From the NCBI GenBank assembly GCA_021779275.1, contig JAJYAX010000130.1, positions 1 through 5,493 of the forward strand: 5,493 nucleotides of DNA, given 5' to 3'. A model generated the notes under the pieces. The model was given only the letters and a program-made list of their open reading frames with translations, ran no database searches and was not told the DNA's origin. Origin of the DNA: Deltaproteobacteria bacterium. Lineage in GTDB: Bacteria; Desulfobacterota; Desulfobulbia; Desulfobulbales; Desulfocapsaceae. The position numbers and the translations under genes are program-made. This document shows positions 1 through 5,493 of this stretch, in pieces (positions within the stretch are counted from its first letter, which is position 1; every line of letters starts with the position of its first letter).

Positions 1-396
1 GGCGCCAATCGCCAGATAATCGCCACGGCACGCGGCCATAAAATCTGCATGGATGCCAGAAAAGAATGGGGAGGCGACAATGCCGGCCCCACTCCGCCGG
101 AATGTTTGGTCATTGGGCTGGGAGGATGTGTAATGAATATCGCCAAGATCATTGCCCAGGAGAGGCATATCTCCCTGGAAAACCTGACGATAACGGTTTC
201 CGGCGACATTGATCCGTCCAGGGCCTTTGGGCTGGACAGCCGGAACAGGGCGGGTTTTGGTCAGCTATCGGTGCAGGTGGCGTTTGCTCCGGAACTCACT
301 GCTGGTGAAAAAGAAGAGTTTTATCAAGATCTTCTAAGGAGATGCCCGCTCTGCGACACGATCAGCAATCCGACGCCCCTGCGGATCAGCATGTAA
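1..396 (+). CDS. OsmC family protein, 5' partial
   Basis: This is the C-terminal 131 residues of an OsmC/Ohr-like protein. The frame is open to the window edge, and the codons before the ATG at 49 already encode the family's usual start region (an RGH motif, then GGDNAGPTPPE), so that ATG is internal and the true start lies upstream. Two landmark cysteines are visible: C43 in the LGGCV helix and C115 in the RCPLC motif (numbered from the window edge). They correspond to the peroxidatic and resolving cysteines by which OsmC/Ohr proteins reduce organic hydroperoxides using cytoplasmic thiols. Two further cysteines, C35 and C118, sit close to them. Many OsmC-like proteins of the YhfA type have no proven peroxidase activity, so the exact substrate is uncertain. 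The gene ends 29 bases before the convergent ketopantoate reductase gene, and no clear terminator lies between them. Confidence 0.9.
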   Translation, partial: GANRQIIATARGHKICMDARKEWGGDNAGPTPPECLVIGLGGCVMNIAKIIAQERHISLENLTITVSGDIDPSRAFGLDSRNRAGFGQLSVQVAFAPELTAGEKEEFYQDLLRRCPLCDTISNPTPLRISM

Positions 397-425
397 CAGG
401 AAGAGAACGTGGGTCTCGAAAGAAG

Positions 426-1373
426 TCAGGAACGCCCCCGGCGCTCCTTGAAGCGCACCAGGCCAGCCAGCAGATCGCAGGCGGGCGTGGGCGCCGCCGC
501 TTGCCTGCCCTGTTTCGAGACATAGCCCAGCAGGGCCTCCACCTCGGTGGGTTTGCCGTTTTCCAGATCCTGCAGCATGGAGGGGCGATGATCGGCGGTG
601 ATGGGCACAAGCCGGTCGTAAAACACTTTTTTATAGCTGTCCGCATCGGGCCAGGGAACTCTGCCGCCGATCCCGGTGATGACCGCAAAGGTCTCGTCAA
701 TCACCTGGTCCATTATGGCCCTGGCCTCCTTGTCTTCCGCCAGCGCCCCATAATGGACCCCGAGGATTGCCCCCAGCGGGTTCAGCGCGCAGTTGTACAG
801 GAGCTTGGCATGCAGATCCCGATGAATATCGGCAACGGCCCGGCAGGGCAGCCCGGCCCCGTCGATCACCCCGGCCAGCATCCCGGCGGCCTCCGGGATG
901 GGACCGCTGACCGCACCGCCCAGATGCACGGCATCGGCCGACACGGTGATCCTGACATGCCCTGGAACAATAATCTCAAAGCCGGTGATCACCCTGGCGG
1001 CAAGACTCCGTTTGGGGCCGAATCGTTCCAGCAGCTGTTCGACATTGCCGCAGCCGTTCTGCATGGAAACGACCGGACAGCGGCACCCGGGCAGGGAGGC
1101 CACGGCCGCGACGGCCCGGCCGGTATCATAGGCCTTGGTGGTGACCAGTATAAAGTCGTAGAGGCCATGGGCCTCGGAGATATCCTCCAGCAACCCGAGC
1201 ATGGCCGGACGTGCGGCAAAGTCGCCGAAGATACCCGAGACCCGCAGCCCATCTTTTGTCAAGGCCTCGATAAACCGCCGTCTGAGGACCAGGTCCACAT
1301 CGTGTCCGGCTCTGGCCAGCATGCACCCGAGCGCCTGTCCCAATGCCCCCGCACCGTAAACCAAAAATCGCAT
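426..1373 (-). CDS. panE: Ketopantoate reductase family (PanE/ApbA)
   Basis: This is a complete 315-residue protein, normal in length for 2-dehydropantoate 2-reductase, the cytoplasmic NADPH-dependent enzyme that turns ketopantoate into pantoate on the route to pantothenate and CoA. The N-terminal Rossmann domain has GAGALG at residues 7-12, and arginines at 31-33 where the family binds the NADP phosphate. TTKAYDT (K80) and MQNG (104-107) follow. The C-terminal helical domain carries the expected K190 and N194 in the KLLYNCALNP segment, S265 in PSMLQD, and E277 in PTEVEALLG, matching the catalytic and substrate-binding residues of E. coli PanE (K176, S244, E256). The start is supported by AAGGAG eight bases upstream. 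The gene stands alone on the minus strand with no pantothenate genes beside it. Since the family includes paralogues acting on other 2-oxo acids, the family call is firm and the exact substrate is an inference. Confidence 0.88.
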   Translation of the reverse strand: MRFLVYGAGALGQALGCMLARAGHDVDLVLRRRFIEALTKDGLRVSGIFGDFAARPAMLGLLEDISEAHGLYDFILVTTKAYDTGRAVAAVASLPGCRCPVVSMQNGCGNVEQLLERFGPKRSLAARVITGFEIIVPGHVRITVSADAVHLGGAVSGPIPEAAGMLAGVIDGAGLPCRAVADIHRDLHAKLLYNCALNPLGAILGVHYGALAEDKEARAIMDQVIDETFAVITGIGGRVPWPDADSYKKVFYDRLVPITADHRPSMLQDLENGKPTEVEALLGYVSKQGRQAAAPTPACDLLAGLVRFKERRGRS

Positions 1374-1381
1374 CTTTCCTT

Positions 1382-1387
1382 CTCCTT
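1382..1387 (-). promoter_or_regulatory. Ribosome binding site of the panE-like gene
   Basis: Read on the minus strand this is AAGGAG, eight bases before the ATG at 1373. It is the strongest Shine-Dalgarno sequence in the window and fixes the start of the ketopantoate reductase gene. Confidence 0.75.
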
Positions 1388-1649
1388 ATCGTGAGTCTCA
1401 GCCATCAGAAAAAATAGTCGGATGGCAATTCTCGCCCGGACGGATCAGTTCCGCAGGGTAACCGGGTCGTTTAGCCCAGAGTCCGCACGAGGCAGCAATT
1501 CTACACCTTCCGTAATAAACTACAAGGACATTGCCCGACTGATTACATCCGCCCTGCGACCGGAGCATCCCGACCCTCTTCCGAACGGAAAAAGATTCCG
1601 ATTCGTCCGGGAAAGACCTGTTCTGAAAAAGATTGAAAACTTCTGATGA

Positions 1650-1682
1650 ACCTGATAGGCTGCCATCTGTCTGGTGTTTTTT
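1650..1682 (+). terminator. Possible rho-independent terminator
   Basis: ACCTGATAGG (1650-1659) can pair with TCTGTCTGGT (1666-1675) around a six-base loop, giving a ten-position stem with one T-T mismatch and two G-T pairs. A run of six T follows at 1677-1682. The T-tract is on the plus strand only, so it would stop plus-strand transcription arriving from the left, before the yedF promoter. The stem is imperfect and only moderately GC-rich, so this is a candidate. Confidence 0.35.
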
Positions 1683-1704
1683 GTGGACGCTACGCTCTTA
1701 CTAA

Positions 1705-1731
1705 TTGATCAACTATCTGTTTTAATATAAA
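1705..1731 (+). promoter_or_regulatory. Candidate promoter of the selenium operon
   Basis: TTGATC (1705-1710) as a -35 box and TATAAA (1726-1731) as a -10 box are separated by 15 bases, shorter than the ideal 17. They lie in the most AT-rich stretch of the window, 30 bases before the yedF ATG. The -35 box overlaps the perfect palindrome TTGATCAA (1705-1712), which could be chance or an operator half. There is no recognisable binding site of a named regulator. The placement is plausible but the match is weak. Confidence 0.3.
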
Positions 1732-1760
1732 AACGCTGAATTTAACTATCGAAATAAACT

Positions 1761-2363
1761 ATGAAAAACATAACTGTCGACGCCAGAGGAGAACTCTGCC
1801 CAAAACCCTTGATCATGACCAAAAAGCAGCTGGGTCAGACCGGGATTGACGGGACCTTCGTCGTCCTGATCGATAATGAGACCTCAAAAGAAAATGTCGA
1901 GCGGTTCCTGACCGATAACAACCTTCCATTCCAGACCTCCCGGGAGAATGACGTCTATTCCATCCTGGTCACCAAGACCCGGACGGAGCTCAGCCATCCG
2001 GCGGCGGAGGACTATTGCCGGCCGGCGGCCGGGCATGCCTACTGTTTCACCAGCGAGCAGATGGGAAGCGGGTCCGCCGAACTGGGGCGGATCCTGATCC
2101 AGGGCTGCATCAACACCATCAAGGAGATTACGCCGACTCCAGCCTCCATAGTCTTTTATAACAGCGGGGTCAAACTGACGGTCGGCGGGTCACCGGTGCT
2201 CCAGTCCCTGCGGGAGCTGGAGTCATCGGGTGTCAAGATCCTGGTCTGCGGGACCTGCGCCAACTATTTTCAGATCAAGGATCAGGTGGGCGTGGGCATT
2301 ATCTCCAACATGTATGCCATCCTGGAGGCCCTGTCCCAGGCCGGTCACGTCATCTATCCGTAA
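1761..2363 (+). CDS. yedF: Selenium metabolism protein YedF
   Basis: This 200-residue protein has two parts. Residues 1 to about 72 form a TusA/SirA-like domain with the signature CPKP at 13-16; in TusA the equivalent cysteine carries a persulfide. Residues from about 92 to 200 form a DsrE-like domain with a conserved CGTC at 163-166 and the GIISNMYAI segment near the end. This two-domain form is the YedF type that co-occurs with SelD in selenium-using genomes, unlike the single-domain TusA-like YedF of E. coli. The likely role is cytoplasmic transfer of sulfane sulfur or selenium toward SelD; this is inferred from family and context. It is the first gene of a four-gene operon, and its stop shares one base with the next ATG (TAATG). 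The start ATG has no clear Shine-Dalgarno sequence before it, only an AT-rich leader, but no other start fits the conserved N-terminus. Confidence 0.9.
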   Translation: MKNITVDARGELCPKPLIMTKKQLGQTGIDGTFVVLIDNETSKENVERFLTDNNLPFQTSRENDVYSILVTKTRTELSHPAAEDYCRPAAGHAYCFTSEQMGSGSAELGRILIQGCINTIKEITPTPASIVFYNSGVKLTVGGSPVLQSLRELESSGVKILVCGTCANYFQIKDQVGVGIISNMYAILEALSQAGHVIYP

Positions 2364-3505
2364 TGGAACAGGATTATTTCAGGCACGAAGTGAACGGCTA
2401 TTTTGACTGCGGCGCCACCTCCTTTCCGAAACCCGCCCAGGTGGCCCTCGAGATCACCCGCTATCTGAACGAGGTCGGCGGCCCCTATGGCCGGAGCTTT
2501 TACGGCAGGGCGCTTACGGTCTCCGGTGTGATCGAGGAGACCCGGTCGCTTCTGGCGGGTCTCCTCGGGGCTAAGCACCCGGAGAGGATCATTTTTACCC
2601 ACAATGCCACCCACGCCGTCAATATCGTCGTCAAAGGGCTGGCCTTGAAGGGCAAGGAGGTCTGGATAAGCCCGCTGGAGCACAATGCCGTGGCCAGACC
2701 CCTGCGAAGGCTAAAGCAGGATGGACAGATCAGGGTCCGCTTTCTGCCGTCGGCAGCCGACGGCAGGGTCGAACCGGAACGATTGCTCTTTTCCGAACGG
2801 ACCGGTCTTATTATCGTCAATCACCAGAGCAATGTGAACGGGGTGATCCAGCCGATCCGGGAGATCAAGAAGAAGGCAGGCCCTCTCCCGGTCCTGGTCG
2901 ATGCGGCCCAGTCGCTGGGCCACCAGACTATCAATGCGACCGACTGGGGAATAGACTTTGTCGCCTTCACCGGTCATAAGGGACTGCTGGGGCCGACCGG
3001 GACCGGCGGCCTGTATCTCGGCGGTCGACATCTGAACCCGCTGATCGAGGGGGGAACCGGCAGCCGCTCGGAGAGCAGCGCCATGCCGGGCTTCCTGCCG
3101 GACCGGTTTGAGGCCGGCACCCCAAATATCGCGGGCATCTACGGTCTCCGGGCGGCGCTGCTGCACAGGCCGGTCCCGGCCCATACCAGAGAGGATTTTC
3201 TGGGCCTCATCCGGGCGGTGCGGCGGCTGCCGGGTCTGATGGTTCATGCCGCCCGGGCGGAAGAGCATCAGGGCGAGCTCTTTTCCATCACCTCGGGGGG
3301 CATGGACAGCTCCACCCTGGGACTGCGCCTCTATGAGGACTACGGCATCGAGACCCGGCTGGGACTGCACTGCGCCCCCCTGGCCCATCGCCGGATCGGG
3401 ACCTTTCCGGCGGGGACCGTCCGCATCTCGCCTTCCGTCTATCATAGCCCCCGGGACTTTGCTGTACTCCATGCCGCACTGACCGGGATCTCCGCTGGAG
3501 CTTGA
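2363..3505 (+). CDS. Cysteine desulfurase family PLP enzyme (SelD-linked)
   Basis: This is a 380-residue fold-type I, class V aminotransferase of the NifS/SufS-like group, close to the EF2568-type subfamily often found beside selD. Visible landmarks are [11 protein letters not shown] near the N-terminus, H107 in SPLEHNA (stacks on the cofactor in this family), D180 and Q183 in DAAQS, the PLP lysine K206 in [19 protein letters not shown] at 251-255, and the catalytic cysteine C337 in GLHCAPLAH. The expected reaction takes sulfur from cysteine, or selenium from selenocysteine, to form an enzyme-bound persulfide or selenopersulfide plus alanine. Its place between yedF and DUF3343-selD suggests a supply role for selenophosphate synthesis. 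Position 16 is Cys where related desulfurases usually have Asn (DN.AT). No Shine-Dalgarno sequence is evident, so translation probably couples to yedF through the TAATG overlap. Whether it prefers cysteine or selenocysteine cannot be read from sequence. Confidence 0.9.
   Translation: MEQDYFRHEVNGYFDCGATSFPKPAQVALEITRYLNEVGGPYGRSFYGRALTVSGVIEETRSLLAGLLGAKHPERIIFTHNATHAVNIVVKGLALKGKEVWISPLEHNAVARPLRRLKQDGQIRVRFLPSAADGRVEPERLLFSERTGLIIVNHQSNVNGVIQPIREIKKKAGPLPVLVDAAQSLGHQTINATDWGIDFVAFTGHKGLLGPTGTGGLYLGGRHLNPLIEGGTGSRSESSAMPGFLPDRFEAGTPNIAGIYGLRAALLHRPVPAHTREDFLGLIRAVRRLPGLMVHAARAEEHQGELFSITSGGMDSSTLGLRLYEDYGIETRLGLHCAPLAHRRIGTFPAGTVRISPSVYHSPRDFAVLHAALTGISAGA
3497..3500 (+). promoter_or_regulatory. 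Ribosome binding site deciding the DUF3343 start
   Basis: GGAG lies inside the last codons of the desulfurase gene, seven bases before the ATG at 3508. It stands only one base from an alternative TTG start at 3502, so it favours the ATG. Confidence 0.55.
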
Positions 3506-3507
3506 AC

Positions 3508-3756
3508 ATGCTGCTGCTCTTTCAATCCACCCATGATGTGATCCTGGCGGAGAAGGCGCTCCGGCTGGCGGGGATTCCCCGCCGGGTGATCCCGGTCCCC
3601 CGCTCCATCTCCTCCCAATGCGGCATGGCGCTGGAGATCACTCCCGATCATGCCGAAAGGGCCGTTGAACTTCTTGACGCAACTGTCTTTCCAGGCGGAT
3701 CCGCACAGGGCGATGCCCATCGTTACCAGATTTACACACCTACGGATGAACAATGA
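3508..3756 (+). CDS. DUF3343 small protein, putative Se/S carrier
   Basis: This is an 82-residue protein of the DUF3343 family. The start MLLLFQSTHDVILAEKAL and the segment PVPRSISSQCGMALEI (residues 29-44) match the family's typical pattern, with the single cysteine C38 in the conserved SSQCG context. The family is often found beside selD and NifS-like genes and has been labelled a putative selenium/sulfur carrier; I know of no settled biochemical role. It has no signal peptide or membrane segment, so it should be cytoplasmic. I chose the ATG over an in-frame TTG six bases earlier because GGAG is correctly spaced from the ATG. The gene begins two bases after the desulfurase stop, and its own TGA overlaps the selD ATG (ATGA), which points to coupled translation of all three. 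Confidence 0.82.
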   Translation: MLLLFQSTHDVILAEKALRLAGIPRRVIPVPRSISSQCGMALEITPDHAERAVELLDATVFPGGSAQGDAHRYQIYTPTDEQ

Positions 3757-4802
3757 AAACCGAATTTGATCTGCTCACGACCGTGGAACAGGGGGGATGC
3801 TCGGCAAAGCTGCCGGCCCAGCTGCTGGATGCCATTGTCAAAAATATCCCGGTGCTGAAGAGAGACGAGCTGCTGGTGGGCACCGACACCCATGATGACG
3901 CCGCCGTCTGGAAGGTTGACGCCGACACCGCCATCATCAGCACCACCGATTTTTTTCCGCCGCTCTGCTCGGACCCCTATGAATTCGGCCAGATCGCCGC
4001 CGCCAATGCCTTAAGCGATGTCTTTGCAATGGGCGGAGTCGCCATAATGGCCTTGAACCTGGTGATGTTTCCCTCCAGCCGGATCGATATCCAGGTCCTG
4101 GAAGAGATCCTCAGAGGAGGCGCCGATAAGGTGGCGGAGGCGGGAGCGGTCCTGGCCGGCGGACATACCATTGACGACTACCCCCCCAAATACGGCCTGG
4201 CGGTGACCGGCATCGTCCACCCGGATCGGATCATCACCAACTGCGCCGCCCTGCCGGGAGACCTCCTGGTCCTGGCCAAGCCCATCGGCACCGGGGCGAT
4301 CGTGGCCGGACAACGCCTGGGCGAGGTGTCGCAGGAAGACTACCAGGCGGCGCTCGACGGGATGAAACTGCTGAACAGCCGTGGGGCCGAGGTCATGCGC
4401 GCCCATGGCATCCGCTGCGCCACCGACATCACCGGCTTCGGTCTCCTCGGGCATATCTATGAGATGGCCTCCGGCAGTGATGTGCACATCCGGATCAGAA
4501 GCACGGCCGTCCCCCTGCTTGCCGGGGCCTATGCCCTGGTGGACATGGGCTGTATCCCCGGCGCCTCGTTCAGGAACCTGCGTTATATCGACCCTTACGT
4601 CCGGTTCGCGGAGGGACTGGACTATAATCTGAAGATGCTGCTGGTGGACGCGCAGACCTCGGGCGGACTTTTACTTTCCTGCCCCAGGGACCTGGCGGAG
4701 GCCATCGCCCGGGACCTGCGGGACTGCGGCTATCCGGCGACCGCTATAATCGGCGCAGTCGAGAAAAAGGTCGACGGACAACCGGCGGTCATGGTGGAAT
4801 AG
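3753..4802 (+). CDS. selD: Selenide, water dikinase (selenophosphate synthetase)
   Basis: This complete 349-residue enzyme, of normal length, makes selenophosphate from selenide and ATP, with AMP and phosphate as the other products. The N-terminal active-site loop reads EQGGCSAKL: C16 and K19 correspond to the essential C17 and K20 of E. coli SelD, while Ala18 replaces E. coli C19, a position that is not essential there. C16 is encoded by TGC, so this is a cysteine form, not a selenoprotein. Metal and nucleotide residues are in place: D49 (HDDAAVW), D66 (STTDFF), N85 and D89 (ANALSD), the AGGHTID loop near 135-141, and D225 in ATDITGFGLLGH. DAQTSGGLL at 299-307 is also typical. It is the last gene of the operon, starting inside the DUF3343 stop codon. 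No selA or selB is in view, so the use of the product (selenocysteine, selenouridine or a selenium cofactor) is open. Confidence 0.97.
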   Translation: MKTEFDLLTTVEQGGCSAKLPAQLLDAIVKNIPVLKRDELLVGTDTHDDAAVWKVDADTAIISTTDFFPPLCSDPYEFGQIAAANALSDVFAMGGVAIMALNLVMFPSSRIDIQVLEEILRGGADKVAEAGAVLAGGHTIDDYPPKYGLAVTGIVHPDRIITNCAALPGDLLVLAKPIGTGAIVAGQRLGEVSQEDYQAALDGMKLLNSRGAEVMRAHGIRCATDITGFGLLGHIYEMASGSDVHIRIRSTAVPLLAGAYALVDMGCIPGASFRNLRYIDPYVRFAEGLDYNLKMLLVDAQTSGGLLLSCPRDLAEAIARDLRDCGYPATAIIGAVEKKVDGQPAVMVE

Positions 4803-4823
4803 CCGCATCCCTGCTCCGCGGGG

Positions 4824-5493
4824 TCACCTGTTGCCGTCTTCCGCCATCTCGTCAAATCGGCAGGCGAGCGTCAGTGACTCCCCGTCAAAGGAGGTCTTGA
4901 CCTTATAGGGCAGGGTCTTGAACAGGCTGATCATGCCCTTGTTCCGGGGGGAGGTGTAGGCCAGCAGACCCGAGATGCCGTTATCACGGGCGGCGCGGGC
5001 CAGTTTACGCATCAACAATGAGCCGATGCCCTTGCCCTGATAATCGCCGGCGATGGAGAAGGCCACCTCGGCCATGTTGCAGTCAACCAGCAGCAGATAC
5101 TCACCGACGCCGACCACCCGGCCGAAGCCGAACTCTCCCACCACCGCCACCAGGGTCAGATCCTTGATATAGTCCACCTGGGAGGCAGGTTCCACATCGC
5201 TGCGGCCGAAGCTTGCCTTGTCATGGAAGAAGCGGCGCTGCACATCGCTCTGCTCCAGATTGTAATAATGCTCCTGAATCCTGCGTTCGTCCACCGGCTT
5301 GGACGGACGGATGGTGATCTCTTCCCCGTCCCGGACGACGGTTTCCTCCAGATCCACCGGGTAAACCCCACGGATGGCGTCGCGCAGTTTGCGCTCCCGG
5401 CCGATGAGCCGGGCGTCTTTCGCCTCCTCGAACAATTGCTCACGGTGGTTGGGGTGGGCTATCTCGATGAGGGCCATGACCCGTTCCTGCAGG
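4824..5493 (-). CDS. CoA-transferase/hydrolase with C-terminal GNAT domain, 5' partial
   Basis: About 222 C-terminal residues are visible and the reading frame stays open past the window edge. The ATG at 5477 is probably internal: the codons before it read LQERV, and LQERVMALIEIAHPNHREQL resembles the C-terminal end of acetyl-CoA hydrolase/4-hydroxybutyrate CoA-transferase domains. A linker containing VYPVDLEETV follows, then a GNAT acetyltransferase domain starting at EITIRPSKPVDERR. Its acetyl-CoA binding loop is QGKGIGSLL, and the domain ends with a conserved NKGMISLF...LPYKV segment. Proteins with this fused architecture are known in anaerobic bacteria. The CoA-transferase part would move or remove CoA from short acyl groups; the GNAT part would acetylate an unknown target, possibly a protein lysine. 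The missing N-terminal half is an inference from this short junction. The gene is convergent with selD, 21 bases apart, with no strong terminator between them. Confidence 0.8.
   Translation of the reverse strand, partial: LQERVMALIEIAHPNHREQLFEEAKDARLIGRERKLRDAIRGVYPVDLEETVVRDGEEITIRPSKPVDERRIQEHYYNLEQSDVQRRFFHDKASFGRSDVEPASQVDYIKDLTLVAVVGEFGFGRVVGVGEYLLLVDCNMAEVAFSIAGDYQGKGIGSLLMRKLARAARDNGISGLLAYTSPRNKGMISLFKTLPYKVKTSFDGESLTLACRFDEMAEDGNR

Larger units (their letters stand above)
1374..1760. other. Intergenic region between panE-like gene and yedF
   Basis: These 387 bases separate the divergently read ketopantoate reductase gene and the selenium operon, and hold no convincing gene. A 74-codon frame at 1422-1646 on the plus strand has no Shine-Dalgarno sequence, no recognisable domain, and third codon positions without the strong G/C preference of the neighbouring genes. 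Composition shifts from mixed to clearly AT-rich over about 1620-1760. Visible elements are a 6-bp inverted repeat in the presumed panE leader (GCCATC at 1401-1406, GATGGC at 1421-1426), a 10-bp direct repeat GAAAAAGATT (1588-1597 and 1625-1634), a terminator-like hairpin (1650-1682), the 8-bp palindrome TTGATCAA (1705-1712), and a candidate promoter. I saw no tRNA, including tRNA-Sec, and no riboswitch that I recognise. Confidence 0.6.

Noticed and set aside
342..1394. A 350-codon open frame on the plus strand across the panE-like gene
   Set aside because: It lies antisense to a complete protein with clear ketopantoate reductase motifs and its translation shows no recognisable domain. Long antisense frames are expected in GC-rich coding DNA.
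1422..1646. A 74-codon open frame on the plus strand in the gap before yedF
   Set aside because: No ribosome binding site, no recognised domain, and third codon positions without the GC bias of neighbouring genes. It is kept only as part of the transcript finding because a hairpin follows its stop.
1705..1712. TTGATCAA as an FNR-type site
   Set aside because: FNR-type sites need two half-sites spaced by four bases (TTGAT then ATCAA); here the halves overlap in one 8-bp palindrome.
1374..1760. A selenocysteine tRNA gene or riboswitch in the gap before the selenium operon
   Set aside because: No T-arm consensus, no TCA anticodon arm and no 3' CCA-type acceptor pairing was found, and no known riboswitch core was recognised.
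2711..3472. A 253-codon open frame on the minus strand inside the desulfurase gene
   Set aside because: It is antisense to a gene with intact PLP and catalytic motifs; the translation is rich in Gly, Arg and Gln without domain features.
3502..3507. TTG at 3502 as the start of the DUF3343 gene
   Set aside because: The GGAG at 3497-3500 is too close to the TTG and well spaced from the ATG at 3508, and the conserved N-terminus begins at the ATG.
4803..4823. A bidirectional terminator between selD and the convergent CoA-transferase gene
   Set aside because: Only a four-base CCGC/GCGG pairing is possible and there is no T-tract on either strand.

Overview
The window reads as chromosome of a GC-rich anaerobic bacterium. 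Two things suggest a sulfate- or sulfur-reducing Desulfobacterota-type organism: a YedF / NifS-like / DUF3343 / SelD selenium cluster, and a CoA-transferase fused to a C-terminal GNAT domain. This placement is inference from gene families, not from a marker gene. No rRNA, tRNA, CRISPR array, transposase or phage gene was seen.

Layout. (1) Positions 1-396, plus strand: the 3' part of an OsmC-family thiol protein, cut by the left window edge. (2) Positions 426-1373, minus strand: a complete ketopantoate reductase family gene (PanE/ApbA), convergent with the OsmC gene, with a good ribosome binding site. (3) Positions 1374-1760: a 387-base gap without a convincing gene. It becomes AT-rich near its right end and holds a terminator-like hairpin with a T-tract and a weak promoter candidate for the next operon. 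(4) Positions 1761-4802, plus strand: a tight four-gene operon of yedF (TusA-like plus DsrE-like), a cysteine desulfurase family PLP enzyme, a DUF3343 small protein, and selD. All three junctions overlap or nearly touch (TAATG, a 2-base gap, ATGA), so translation is probably coupled. (5) Positions 4824-5493, minus strand: the C-terminal part of an acetyl-CoA hydrolase/transferase-type protein ending in a GNAT acetyltransferase domain. It is convergent with selD and cut by the right window edge.

How the genes may work together. SelD makes selenophosphate, the activated selenium donor for selenocysteine, 2-selenouridine in tRNA, or the selenium cofactor of some molybdenum hydroxylases. The three genes before it each carry a conserved, well-placed cysteine: CPKP in YedF, GLHCAP in the desulfurase and SSQCG in DUF3343. 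The simplest reading is a sulfur/selenium transfer relay that ends at SelD. The gene association is known, but the order of transfer and the role of the DUF3343 protein are not settled to my knowledge. No selA, selB, selC or ybbB is in the window, so it does not show how the selenophosphate is used. The flanking genes (OsmC, PanE, CoA-transferase) have no obvious link to selenium.
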